Assembly: GCA_012519985.1 (NCBI GenBank)
Contig: JAAYPC010000241.1
Location: 1-32,855, forward strand
Direction of reading: 5' to 3'
DNA: 32,855 nucleotides
Source: Fibrobacter sp.
GTDB taxonomy: Bacteria; Fibrobacterota; Chitinivibrionia; Chitinivibrionales; Chitinispirillaceae
Shown piece by piece: positions 7,828 through 15,644 of the stretch. The notes under the pieces were generated by a model. It saw nothing but the letters and a program-made list of their open reading frames with translations, did no database searches and was not told the origin of the DNA. The first letter of the stretch is position 1, and each line of letters opens with the position of its first letter. The position numbers were made by a program, and so were the translations under genes.

Positions 7828-8034
7828 ATGAATGTTAATATCAGGGTGAATGGAAAAGTAGAATCGGTCAATTCCCCCAAAACATTATACGATCTGCTCA
7901 ATGACAAGGCGCTGAATCCTGAGCGGGTCGTGGTAGAAGTGAATAATAGCATAATAAAAAGAGATCAATTCAAAGAATATACTCTGCAAGACGGTGATTC
8001 GCTTGAGATACTCCGTTTTGTAGGTGGGGGGTGA
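7828..8034 (+). CDS. thiS: Sulfur carrier protein ThiS
   Basis: Ubiquitin-fold sulfur carrier of 68 aa for thiazole formation in thiamine synthesis. It begins MNVNIRVNGK, has a TLYDLLNDK helix and RVVVEVNNSII, and ends in RFVGGG, whose terminal Gly is adenylated and thiocarboxylated. The ATG at 7828 is preferred because the longer reading from 7804 would overlap cysE and add eight atypical residues. GGAG lies about 12 nt upstream. It is followed after 3 nt by thiG. The activating enzyme ThiF is not in the window. Confidence 0.93.
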   Translation: MNVNIRVNGKVESVNSPKTLYDLLNDKALNPERVVVEVNNSIIKRDQFKEYTLQDGDSLEILRFVGGG

Positions 8035-8037
8035 AAA

Positions 8038-8808
8038 ATGGATGATCAACTGATTATTGGAGGGAAAGTAATACGTTCCCGTCTGATAACAGGATCCGGA
8101 AAATACAGAGATGACAGTATAATCAGGAACGTGCTTGAGGCTGCAGGCTGTGATGTAATTACTGTTGCTCTGAGAAGAATAGATTTTGACAGACCAGATG
8201 AGAGTATCCTCAATTACATACCGGAAGGCAAGATACTGCTTCCCAACACTTCCGGAGCCCGCAATGCTCAGGAAGCAGTCAGGATCGCCCGTCTTGCACA
8301 GGCCATGGGATGTGGTAACTGGATAAAAATTGAGGTAATAAATGACTCTAAATACCTTCTTCCTGACAACTCAGAAACGGTAATTGCTACCGAGATTCTG
8401 GCAAAGGAAGGATTTGTGGTACTGCCTTATATGTGTCCGGATCTGGCCAGTGCAAGAAGAATGGTAGATGCCGGAGCCGCAGCGGTAATGCCTCTTGGGG
8501 CACCTATCGGTTCCAACAGAGGTTTGCAAACCAGAGAACTGCTGGAAATTCTGATCGATGAAATCGATGTCCCGGTGATAGTGGATGCCGGTATCGGTTG
8601 TCCATCTCATGCGGCAATGGCCATGGAAATGGGTGCCGATGCGGTTCTATTAAATACAGCGATTGCTGCCAGTGATGATCCGGTTTCCATGGCACGGGCG
8701 TTCAAACTGGCTATAGAGGCAGGCAGGCTGGCATTCCTGGCAGGAATGGCAGGACAATCCAGAGTAGCCGTTGCATCTTCGCCGTTGACTGGTTTTCTTG
8801 AAAGCTGA
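8038..8808 (+). CDS. thiG: Thiazole synthase
   Basis: TIM-barrel enzyme that assembles the thiazole phosphate from 1-deoxyxylulose 5-phosphate, dehydroglycine and ThiS-thiocarboxylate. Family hallmarks are [38 protein letters not shown], the Schiff-base lysine in WIKIEVI (K97), [12 protein letters not shown], and the phosphate-binding [20 protein letters not shown] followed by LLNTAIA. Length (256 aa) is standard. It sits 3 nt after thiS and 8 nt before thiH, so the three are clearly co-translated. Confidence 0.97.
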   Translation: MDDQLIIGGKVIRSRLITGSGKYRDDSIIRNVLEAAGCDVITVALRRIDFDRPDESILNYIPEGKILLPNTSGARNAQEAVRIARLAQAMGCGNWIKIEVINDSKYLLPDNSETVIATEILAKEGFVVLPYMCPDLASARRMVDAGAAAVMPLGAPIGSNRGLQTRELLEILIDEIDVPVIVDAGIGCPSHAAMAMEMGADAVLLNTAIAASDDPVSMARAFKLAIEAGRLAFLAGMAGQSRVAVASSPLTGFLES

Positions 8809-8816
8809 AGGTTAAT

Positions 8817-9926
8817 ATGAGTTTTTATGATCTGATACAATCCTGCAAAGATTTCGATATCGAGCAGTTTTGTGCTGAAGTCACTCCTCAGAAGGTTCAG
8901 TCTATCCTTGCAAAAAATAATCTCACCGAATATGATTTTCTCGCATTACTATCTGATGCTGCTGATCCGTTTTTGGAAGAGATTGCACAGAAAGCGGCGG
9001 TGCAAACCCGAAAATATTTCGGTAAAACAGTGAAGATTTTCACGCCGCTCTATATTTCCAATTATTGTCAGAATAAGTGTGCCTACTGTTCTTTTGCCAG
9101 TCAGCATCATATAAACCGCAGGCACCTGAATCTTGATGAAATCAGGGCTGAAGCGGAGAAAATAAGCAGTACTGGAATTCGCCACATTCTTTTACTTACC
9201 GGTGAAGCACCTTCTCTGGTTACTCTTCAATACATTAAGGATGCGGTGAAGATTCTGCGGGAGTATTTTTCTTCTGTCGCAATTGAAATTTATCCACTGA
9301 CATCTGAAGGTTATGCAGAACTTATCAAAGAGGGAATTGATGGTCTGACAATTTACCAGGAAACCTATAATCAGTCTTTATATAAAAAGCTGCATACAGG
9401 TGGTCCAAAGGAAAATTACCGTTTCAGACTTGAAGCTCCTGAGCGTGCATCTGCACAGAATATAAGAGTTGTCACAATAGGTGCTCTTTTTGGTTTGTAC
9501 AACTGGCGCTATGAAGCTTTCTTTACAGCACTGCATGCTTCATTTCTTCAGAAGAATTATCCTTCAGTGGAGTTGTGTCTGTCCTTTCCCCGTCTGAGGC
9601 CTCTGGCAGGAGAATTCAATACTTCTTACCTGGTAAGTGATCGTCAGTTTGTGCGCATGATGGTCGCTGCACGTCTTTTCTTACCATTTGCGGGTATATG
9701 CGTTTCCACCAGAGAATCAGAAAAATTTCGCAGAGCAATCATCCCTATGGGGGTTACCAAGATCTCAGCAGGAGTCTCTACCGCAGTGGGCGGCCATATT
9801 GGAGATGGATCCACATCACAGTTTGAGATTGCAGATCCCAGAACTCTGGAGCAGGTAAAAGAAGATCTGCACAAAATGGGTTATCAGCCGGTGATGCACG
9901 ATTGGAGCAACAGATTTGAGATTTAG
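8817..9926 (+). CDS. thiH: 2-iminoacetate synthase (radical SAM, ThiH)
   Basis: Cleaves tyrosine to dehydroglycine (2-iminoacetate) and p-cresol, the anaerobic route to the glycine unit of thiazole. The radical-SAM CxxxCxxC motif is C84-C88-C91 in YCQNKCAYCSF. LLLTGEAP, a QETYNQ motif and SAGVSTAVGGH (the ThiH/BATS region) support ThiH over other radical SAM enzymes. Length is 369 aa. Choice of ThiH rather than the oxidase ThiO fits a microaerobic or anaerobic lifestyle. Its last codons run into a dispersed tail repeat (9914-9990), so the extreme C-terminus RFEI may be repeat-derived. Confidence 0.95.
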   Translation: MSFYDLIQSCKDFDIEQFCAEVTPQKVQSILAKNNLTEYDFLALLSDAADPFLEEIAQKAAVQTRKYFGKTVKIFTPLYISNYCQNKCAYCSFASQHHINRRHLNLDEIRAEAEKISSTGIRHILLLTGEAPSLVTLQYIKDAVKILREYFSSVAIEIYPLTSEGYAELIKEGIDGLTIYQETYNQSLYKKLHTGGPKENYRFRLEAPERASAQNIRVVTIGALFGLYNWRYEAFFTALHASFLQKNYPSVELCLSFPRLRPLAGEFNTSYLVSDRQFVRMMVAARLFLPFAGICVSTRESEKFRRAIIPMGVTKISAGVSTAVGGHIGDGSTSQFEIADPRTLEQVKEDLHKMGYQPVMHDWSNRFEI

Positions 9927-9990
9927 AGTATTTGATTTTAAATTTTGGAAAAAGGAAATAGGATTTCGGATACAGAATTTCAATAATTCG
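9914..9990. repeat. Gene-tail repeat, copy 1 (3' end of thiH)
   Basis: ATTTGAGATTTA at 9914-9925 is identical to 32196-32207. Both are followed by similar AT-rich runs (TTT.GATTTTA.ATTT.GGA.AAA.. GAT/CGGATT). It supplies the thiH stop codon (TAG). Confidence 0.5.
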
Positions 9991-9993
9991 TCG

Positions 9994-10025
9994 GGGCAAC
10001 CCTTGTGGTTGCCCTTGTGTTTTAT
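9994..10025 (+). terminator. Probable rho-independent terminator after thiH
   Basis: GGGCAACC (9994-10001) and GGTTGCCC (10007-10014) form an 8-bp GC-rich stem with a 5-nt loop, followed by TTGTGTTTTAT. It would end the metA-cysE-thi transcript before the next gene at 10044. It also resembles common dispersed hairpins, so terminator function is not certain. Confidence 0.55.
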
Positions 10026-10043
10026 CCAATAATTAGGTGAAAA

Positions 10044-10505
10044 ATGAACAGAACAGAAAATGCAGTTAGCAAATTCAAAGAAGGTTTTAATTGTGCACAA
10101 TCGGTACTGTATTCATATGCCGATGAATTGGGTTTGTCAAAAGATCTGGCCACCAGAATCGCGACCGGTTTTGGTGGCGGAATGGGAAGAAAGCAGGAAG
10201 TCTGTGGTGCAGTTACCGGAGCCTTGATGGTTATTGGATTGATGTACGGAAGAGGAGACGGAGAAGGGAAAGAGAAACAGGAAATCACATACTCAAAAGT
10301 CCAGTTCTTCATTGACTCTTTTACAAATGAATTCGGAACAGTTAACTGCAAAGGCCTTTTGAATGGATGTCGCTTGCTTGATCCGGAAGGTCAAAAGGCT
10401 TTTAAGGAGAATAAGCTTATCCTACGGTGTCACGAATATGTAAGGGCTTCATGCAGAATTCTTGACCAGATCAGAGATGCTGACAATGATGGCAGAATTT
10501 CTTAA
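10044..10505 (+). CDS. C_GCAxxG_C_C family redox/Fe-S protein
   Basis: Member of the family named for its cysteine pattern, seen here as C17 (FNCAQSV), GGGMGRKQEVCGAVTGAL (C54), C102 and C109 (CKGLLNGC), C129 and C137, in 153 aa. The family is regarded as putative redox-active or metal-binding; no reaction is established. There is no signal peptide. It lies after the thiH terminator-like hairpin, with its own purine-rich leader. Adjacency to the sulfur operon may reflect shared Fe-S or redox physiology but is not proof. Confidence 0.88.
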   Translation: MNRTENAVSKFKEGFNCAQSVLYSYADELGLSKDLATRIATGFGGGMGRKQEVCGAVTGALMVIGLMYGRGDGEGKEKQEITYSKVQFFIDSFTNEFGTVNCKGLLNGCRLLDPEGQKAFKENKLILRCHEYVRASCRILDQIRDADNDGRIS

Positions 10506-10548
10506 TCTTTATTGTAATAAAAACATTAGATCTCATTCCCTGATTTCA

Positions 10549-10640
10549 CGCCCTTAAAGGGGCGCTCAACTAATGCCCACCGCTGTGCAGGTGGATGTTT
10601 CGGCTTTCTTTCTCTTCGATATTCGATATTCGTTATATTT
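10549..10640. repeat. Dispersed palindromic element related to the 4651-4784 block
   Basis: CGCCC-TTAAAG-GGGCG (10549-10564) and CCACC-GCTGTGCA-GGTGG (10577-10594) are followed by a short degenerate direct repeat of CGATATT (around 10617-10632). The order (AAGGGGCG, hairpin, GGTxTGGATG-like segment, short tandem repeat) parallels the element near 4651-4784. Confidence 0.4.
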
Positions 10641-10719
10641 TCCCTTTCCTGAAATCATATTGGCTTTAAGAACGATATACTGAAAAAAAACGTGACCACT
10701 TGATTGATAAGAGGGCATA

Positions 10720-11697
10720 ATGGATCAACCTTTGATACACAATCCTCACGATAAGTTTTTCAAGGAAGCATTCAGCCACATTGATGTGGTAAGGAGTTTT
10801 GTCGAAACATATCTTCAGTCTCGTGTCCATTTTCGGATCAACCTGAATAATTTTCAGTTGTATCAGAACGATTCGGTTGACAGCTCTTTAAAGGAAGCTT
10901 TTTCTGATCTCATCTATAAAACCGAAACTATTCCGGAAAAGGTACCAGTATACCTGCTCTTTGAACACAAGAGAACACTCGATCCTCATGCAGATACACA
11001 AATAAAAAATTATGAGCTCATGTTAAGGCAAAACCTGCTCAGATCTCATTCTGTTGACTCTGCTTATATCATTCCCATAATTATCTATAATGGTGAAAGA
11101 AACTGTAATCTTTCCTGTGACAATAAATTAATCAGTTATACCAAATATTCAAGGGATTTTAGTTGTGAATTTTTTGATGTTTCTCATATGCCAGATGATC
11201 AGATCAGAGGATCTGCTTTTTTAAGAATAGTTTTTCTTGCCCTGAAATATGTTCCTGGTGAGCAGATACTGAATAAACTGGATGATTTTGCCGTACTTTT
11301 CAAGGAGATGCCTGAGGGTATAATAGAAATCTATCTGAATACGTTTTCGCATTATGTAGAAAGTGCTGCACCTAAGAATATAAGGCAACAATTGGTAGAG
11401 AGGATAAGGAGTTGGGAAAGGAGGATGGATATGCCGGAAGTTTCAGAACTTTTCCAGAGGTTAAAAAATGAAGGTCGGGAAGAGGGCGTTAAAGAAGGTA
11501 TAAAAAAGGGAATAGAGAAGGGGAAGATAGAAGGCAAAAATGAAGGTAAGATAGAAGGTAAGATAGAGGGTAAGATAGAGGGTAAGATAGAGGATGCTCT
11601 TCGTATGCTTCAGAAAGGTATGAGCAAGGAACTCATTCAGGAGATAACCGGATTACCCGCTGAAAAGATAGATGAACTGGAAGAGATATGGAAATGA
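10720..11697 (+). CDS. Rpn/YhgA-type PD-(D/E)xK nuclease (recombination-promoting nuclease/putative transposase family)
   Basis: 325 aa. The N-terminal HNPHDKFFKEAFS and the nuclease core with D63 (FSDLIYKTE) and E82-x-K84 (LLFEHKRT) mark the transposase_31/Rpn family, DNA endonucleases linked to RecA-independent recombination and, in later work, phage defence. The C-terminal third is charged and repetitive: EGVKEGIKKGIEKGK then four GKIE-type units, coded by a 12-bp minisatellite, closing with ALRMLQKGMSKELIQEITGLPAEKIDEL, the usual small C-terminal domain. Strong AGAGGG upstream of the ATG. It is probably a mobile or selfish lineage gene; no terminal inverted repeats were seen. Confidence 0.9.
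   Translation: MDQPLIHNPHDKFFKEAFSHIDVVRSFVETYLQSRVHFRINLNNFQLYQNDSVDSSLKEAFSDLIYKTETIPEKVPVYLLFEHKRTLDPHADTQIKNYELMLRQNLLRSHSVDSAYIIPIIIYNGERNCNLSCDNKLISYTKYSRDFSCEFFDVSHMPDDQIRGSAFLRIVFLALKYVPGEQILNKLDDFAVLFKEMPEGIIEIYLNTFSHYVESAAPKNIRQQLVERIRSWERRMDMPEVSELFQRLKNEGREEGVKEGIKKGIEKGKIEGKNEGKIEGKIEGKIEGKIEDALRMLQKGMSKELIQEITGLPAEKIDELEEIWK
11521..11592 (+). repeat. 12-bp coding tandem repeat (GGTAAGATAGAG)
   Basis: Six in-frame 12-bp units, the last four almost identical, encode GKIE/GKNE repeats in the nuclease tail. The near identity of neighbouring units suggests recent slippage expansion. Confidence 0.9.
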
Positions 11698-12015
11698 ATC
11701 CTGGTGAATAGCCAGTGAAAATAGAAAGAAGAAAAGAAAACCTATTTTGAATTTAGGAATTATCTAAGCGCTTTATTTAAAGGTACAACTGGCTGATTAT
11801 CTGAAATTACTGCAGTTGATGGAGGTCCGACTGTATAGTCCAACCACAGTATGACTGTTAATCGTCAGATTTCAGGAATCAGAGCCAAAATCTGGATTCT
11901 CTTTAATGTTATTGTAAAAAGGAGCATTTTAATTTAAATTTTATGTCTGAGAATCTGCAGAATGAATTTGAGCAACCGGATATTTTCAGAGGAATACTAT
12001 TTTTCAGGAGATTAC
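11698..12015. other. Intergenic region before the LamG lipoprotein gene
   Basis: 318 bp without a supported gene. A 44-codon reading from 11943 lacks a well-placed ribosome site and overlaps the next gene out of frame. Small dyads such as GACT-GTAT-AGTC are present but unremarkable. The promoter of the downstream gene presumably lies in its AT-rich right half. Confidence 0.5.
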
Positions 12016-12738
12016 ATGAGCAGAAGAACAGCAGTATTTTTTGTTTTCACTTTTGCTTCCTTGATATTGCATAGCTGTTCTGAAAATCCAGTTGATGAAG
12101 GCAAGTTAAAAGTATTCACTTTGGATGAGAACACTCTTGCCCTTTATCATTTTAATGAAGATAGTGGCTCGATTCTGTTGGATGAAACAGGCCGTGGGAA
12201 TGGTACGCTTGATAGCTGTGTAAGATCAACAACTGGTTTTGCTGGCAAATGCTTATCCCTTTCTACTGGCAAGTTTTCAACGTTCGGTACGATTATTCCA
12301 GATAATACCCCCAATGGGACCATTGAACTGTATTTTTCCTTTGACCCCGATAGTGTTAACACTGGTAACCACATTTTAATTGGCAATGATGGAGCAAGGT
12401 GTAATATTCTGTATAAAGGAGATACATTGTATTTTTTGAAAAATCATTCCAATATTACTAAATATGTAAAAGCCTTGGCATCTGTTCAAAAGGGTAAATG
12501 GCACCATGTTGCCGGAACATGGGGATCAAAAGGAATGCGACTGTTTCTTAACGGTGTATGCATCAATTCCAATCAGGATACTTCATCATATCAAATGTCC
12601 CCTCGATCAACAGCTGAGAATGTTTTCTTTATCGGGAAAAAATCAAGAGTTGGTTTGAACGAAATAGGTATTAATCAGAGCATGCATTTTAACGGAAAAA
12701 TCGATGAGATTAGAATCTCGGACATTGAAAGATATTGA
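12016..12738 (+). CDS. LamG/concanavalin A-fold lipoprotein
   Basis: 240 aa from the ATG at 12016, chosen because CAGGAG precedes it by 5 nt and it gives a clean signal sequence MSRRTAVFFVFTFASLILHSC. LHSC is a plausible though non-ideal lipobox (His at -2), implying an outer-membrane or periplasmic lipoprotein. The rest is one LamG jelly-roll: ALYHFNEDSGSILLDETGRGN, WHHVAGTWGSKGMRLFLNGV and the closing FNGKIDEIRISDIERY. Such domains bind carbohydrates or proteins; no catalytic domain is fused. It is convergent with the pilus cluster, and nothing ties it functionally to either neighbour. A longer reading from 11962 exists but would bury the signal peptide. Confidence 0.85.
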   Translation: MSRRTAVFFVFTFASLILHSCSENPVDEGKLKVFTLDENTLALYHFNEDSGSILLDETGRGNGTLDSCVRSTTGFAGKCLSLSTGKFSTFGTIIPDNTPNGTIELYFSFDPDSVNTGNHILIGNDGARCNILYKGDTLYFLKNHSNITKYVKALASVQKGKWHHVAGTWGSKGMRLFLNGVCINSNQDTSSYQMSPRSTAENVFFIGKKSRVGLNEIGINQSMHFNGKIDEIRISDIERY

Positions 12739-12852
12739 TCTGATTCTGATTTGATATGCTATTATTATTTTGTAGATAGATTTCAGAGAAATCAGGCAGA
12801 AAGATCCTGCGATTTAAACAGAAAGACACTGCCACCCGAAAAGCTTTTAAAA

Positions 12853-13368
12853 CTACCACCCAAAAGTCGGATCCAATTGATGAACAGGGCGTCTGGTTTT
12901 TACCACCAGTTTAGCTTCCGATTCATATCCGGATGGATTTGACAAGGTGAGATTGAATTCAAGAAGAATAGATACAGATGCATTATAGGGATCGTCATTT
13001 AAATTTTTGATTTCAAAGTTCTTCACATGTGCTTTTCTGGCAAGAATAGTCAATGGAACCTTGTTTTTGTATAGTGTGTCTTCGGAAAATGAGTACGAGA
13101 TGGTGTCTTCATCTGCTTCTCCCAGAAAAGTGATCGATTTCTGGTCGTAATGCAACACGGAGGAGGCTCTGCGAACAGAAGTGGTAATCAGATGAATCAA
13201 TCGGTCTGTTTCCTTTTGCAAAGATGCATTTTCTGAGTGGACTAAAACGTGTTTGTCCATGTATCTCCAGAAGAAATAAACATTTGAGATTACGATTGAA
13301 ACCAGTACCATTGCTATGACCAGTTCCATTAGCGAATAGCCGTTTCTGTCCTGATATCTGATCACCAT
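12853..13368 (-). CDS. Type IV pilin-like minor pseudopilin (PilW/GspJ-like)
   Basis: 171 aa. A prepilin peptidase site is visible in DRNGYSLMELVIAMVLVSIVIS: cleavage after Gly leaves YSLME with the conserved Glu at +5, then a hydrophobic helix. The C-terminal globular part is beta-rich and otherwise unfamiliar. Its ATG lies inside the end of the preceding pseudopilin gene (7-nt overlap), so it is the last gene of the pilus cluster. The length and the short hydrophilic leader fit a minor, PilW/GspJ-type subunit rather than the major pilin. Confidence 0.85.
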   Translation of the reverse strand: MVIRYQDRNGYSLMELVIAMVLVSIVISNVYFFWRYMDKHVLVHSENASLQKETDRLIHLITTSVRRASSVLHYDQKSITFLGEADEDTISYSFSEDTLYKNKVPLTILARKAHVKNFEIKNLNDDPYNASVSILLEFNLTLSNPSGYESEAKLVVKTRRPVHQLDPTFGW

Positions 13369-13772
13369 GAATAACCCTGCAGTGTTCTGAACCGGTACGC
13401 TTGCTGATTGGCTTTTCCGGTCTTTATGTTCAACTCAATTTCCAGTAAAGATGGTTTCTCAGAGATACCGAATTTAACGGAATCTGGCAGAAGTACTTTG
13501 CGTTCAATCTGGTATTCCCTTGCACCGGATATCATTACCCATGTACAATCTTCGATTTCTTCTGAGAAGGAGGCTTTTTGACGGATGTGTTCGAACTCGT
13601 TTTCAGCTATTCTGCTTACGTTCATCACTACCGATGCACGGGAGTGTATTCTGTCGGCTGTGCCCATTGCTCTGAGAATGGCGGCAGTAATACAACTGAA
13701 AATAAACAGGGCTACTATCGATTCAAGAATAGTATAACCTGCCTGAGAGCCTTTTATCGATAGTTGTTTCAT
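13362..13772 (-). CDS. Type IV pilin-like minor pseudopilin (PilV/GspI-like)
   Basis: 136 aa with leader SIKGSQAG and mature start YTILESIVALFIFSCITAAI, the N-methylation motif with Glu at +5. The small size and the sequence after the helix (AILRAMGTADRIHSRASVV) fit PilV/GspI minor pilins. It lies 3 nt after the PilX-like gene and overlaps the next pseudopilin by 7 nt. The prepilin peptidase that would process it is not in the window. Confidence 0.85.
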   Translation of the reverse strand: MKQLSIKGSQAGYTILESIVALFIFSCITAAILRAMGTADRIHSRASVVMNVSRIAENEFEHIRQKASFSEEIEDCTWVMISGAREYQIERKVLLPDSVKFGISEKPSLLEIELNIKTGKANQQAYRFRTLQGYSW

Positions 13773-13775
13773 TTT

Positions 13776-15179
13776 TCAGTATTCTTTCCAATCGATAATC
13801 GAGGGAACCCCTGTGAAAAAAGGCATAGGGTAATCAATGATATTGGCCAGTGGAGAGAGCTCTCCGGGCACTGCTGATTTATAAACAATTTTTCCGCCTG
13901 AACTGTCTTTGGGAGTCGTGCCTAAAGGGGTGAGCTGGCCTGGATCATCACAATCTATCACTCTCCGGGCATTGATCAGGCCCTGCATACGTCCTTTGTG
14001 ACAAACAATGTTTCTTGCCCAGAGAATTCCTGTAATTACAGTGTTATGTTCCGTCTTGATACTTCCTGGAGTTCGTAAAGCCATGCAGGTGGCATCAACA
14101 GTAGCATTATCTGCAATAATTATTGAGTATTTCATCGAGTCGCTGCTGGAGGAAGAGGTTGCGGATGAATTACCGGAAACCACTATTGTGCTTTTATCTT
14201 TTACAGTCGCGTTTCCATAGATGGAAATGCTGTGACAGGCAAGGGCATCTCCATTATAACTGGCATAATCTCCTATGAAGATGCGACTGCTTGAAAAAAG
14301 ACTCACATTCCTCAATTGACACTGGTCGAAAAGCTTTATCTCTCCTCCGGCAATCAGTGACAGGCCATCGAGTGAAACTTCACCGGTGATCTGAATGTCG
14401 CCCAAAACCGTAATGGTTCGATTTCCTTTCAAAGAAATCTCAAAATGGGAGCCATCGATGATCAGATGTCCATTAATGGTATCTTTTATCTTATCCATTT
14501 CCCGCTGTGACTGGATTGTCAGAGGTTGATCAAACATGACTGAATCATCAACCAATAGTTTTTCCTGATAATCAGAAAGCATTCTGGAGAGAAGTGAAGT
14601 AGCAGAATCGGATGGCGGGGTTGGCAGTATTGCAATTTCCCCATCGGGTTTGTTCCCTTCCCATGGTGAGTTTTCATAGTAAAGCAGTACTGTATCAGGC
14701 AGGGCTGGAATTTTACTTCCCAGTTTTGCGGTAACCTGTCGCTGTGCTTTATTGAATTGGCCAATCGAGTTAAGGATAAAGAAAGAACCCTGGGTGATCA
14801 TGGATACTTCGCAGGTGCCAAAAGAGTCACTGGAAAAGAGGTTTATTGGTTCTGGATCCGGACCGAAAATATTATCAGTTGTATCAGTTATCTCGATAAG
14901 ATCACTGCCAAAGAGTGAATCGAGAGTTGAGATAGTTTCCAGAGTATCAATAATATCGGTATGAGAAGTATCAGTCATCTTTTGGTAAGCTTTATAAATA
15001 CCGGACCTGGCATTTAGAAGTGCCTGTATAGAGGAAGGTGATTTTAGGGCTGGTTTTGCCAGGGATGTCTGACTGAGAAGATACGTTAGAACAGTGATCA
15101 TGGCGACTGCAGAGAAAAGCAGTACTACCGGCAGGGAGCTTCCTCTGATATTTTCAATTTTCTTCAACCGCAAGCTCAT
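13776..15179 (-). CDS. PilX/GspK-like protein with beta-helix-like domain
   Basis: 467 aa from the ATG at 15179, preceded by AAGGGA; the longer reading from 15218 adds 13 residues inside the pilP-like gene. An N-terminal transmembrane helix RGSSLPVVLLFSAVAMITVL resembles PilX/GspK N-termini (no Glu at +5). From about residue 225 come regular short strands such as GDIQITGEVSLDGLSLIAGG, SSSRIFIGDYASY, HSISIYGNATV and IIADNATVDATCMAL, with a bactofilin- or beta-helix-like rhythm. It could be a tip-located or matrix-binding subunit. The beta-helix reading is inferred from periodicity and needs structure prediction. Overlaps the PilP-like gene by 26 nt. Confidence 0.7.
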   Translation of the reverse strand: MSLRLKKIENIRGSSLPVVLLFSAVAMITVLTYLLSQTSLAKPALKSPSSIQALLNARSGIYKAYQKMTDTSHTDIIDTLETISTLDSLFGSDLIEITDTTDNIFGPDPEPINLFSSDSFGTCEVSMITQGSFFILNSIGQFNKAQRQVTAKLGSKIPALPDTVLLYYENSPWEGNKPDGEIAILPTPPSDSATSLLSRMLSDYQEKLLVDDSVMFDQPLTIQSQREMDKIKDTINGHLIIDGSHFEISLKGNRTITVLGDIQITGEVSLDGLSLIAGGEIKLFDQCQLRNVSLFSSSRIFIGDYASYNGDALACHSISIYGNATVKDKSTIVVSGNSSATSSSSSDSMKYSIIIADNATVDATCMALRTPGSIKTEHNTVITGILWARNIVCHKGRMQGLINARRVIDCDDPGQLTPLGTTPKDSSGGKIVYKSAVPGELSPLANIIDYPMPFFTGVPSIIDWKEY

Positions 15180-15642
15180 AGGTTCCCTTGCGATCACGAA
15201 GTACAACCTTATCTGCATTTATTGAGACTATCTGCTGATCCAACACCGTTTCTCCGATTCCCCTTATATAAGTCTGTCCACCTTTATCTTCAATTATTGC
15301 AAGACTTTTTTCTTTTAATAATACACCTTTTAACATAAGATCTGGTCTGTTGGGTATGACCTCCTGTGAAGATTTGACTGTCTGTGCCTGAGTACGTGGG
15401 GCTCCGTATTTGCGAAACGGGCTTTCGAATTCGTTGGTATAGGTGAAAAAATCGTAATGCGGGGACAGGGACAGGACTTTGTTTATACTGGCAATATTAT
15501 TGTCAATTATGGACTTACTGGTTCGCTTTCTATAGGTGTTCTGAACCAGCAGGTCCGGTATTTCCATTAAAAGAAATATTCCTGCCGACAGGCATACAAT
15601 TGATACCAGTATTAGAAGTGTGCTGTTTGACTCATTCTTCAT
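15154..15642 (-). CDS. PilP/GspC-like inner-membrane connector
   Basis: 162 aa. One N-terminal membrane helix (LLILVSIVCLSAGIFLLME), a flexible middle, and a C-terminal HR/PilP-type beta domain (LMLKGVLLKEKSLAIIEDKG, YIRGIGETVLDQQIVSINAD, KVVLRDRKGTYEL). These proteins bridge the inner-membrane platform to the N-terminal domains of the secretin. No convincing lipobox is seen, so it is anchored more like GspC than like a PilP lipoprotein. It starts 2 nt after pilO. Confidence 0.8.
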   Translation of the reverse strand: MKNESNSTLLILVSIVCLSAGIFLLMEIPDLLVQNTYRKRTSKSIIDNNIASINKVLSLSPHYDFFTYTNEFESPFRKYGAPRTQAQTVKSSQEVIPNRPDLMLKGVLLKEKSLAIIEDKGGQTYIRGIGETVLDQQIVSINADKVVLRDRKGTYELAVEEN

Positions 15643-15644
15643 AA

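Noticed and set aside
7800-7830. TPP riboswitch before thiS
   Set aside because: thiS follows cysE by 4 nt, leaving no room for an aptamer; none was recognised upstream of metA either.
10720-11697. Insertion sequence
   Set aside because: The Rpn-type gene is in the transposase_31 family by name, but no terminal inverted repeats or target duplications were found around it.
12751-12942. Plus-strand 63-codon gene after the LamG lipoprotein gene
   Set aside because: Mostly antisense to the end of the pseudopilin gene, with no ribosome site.
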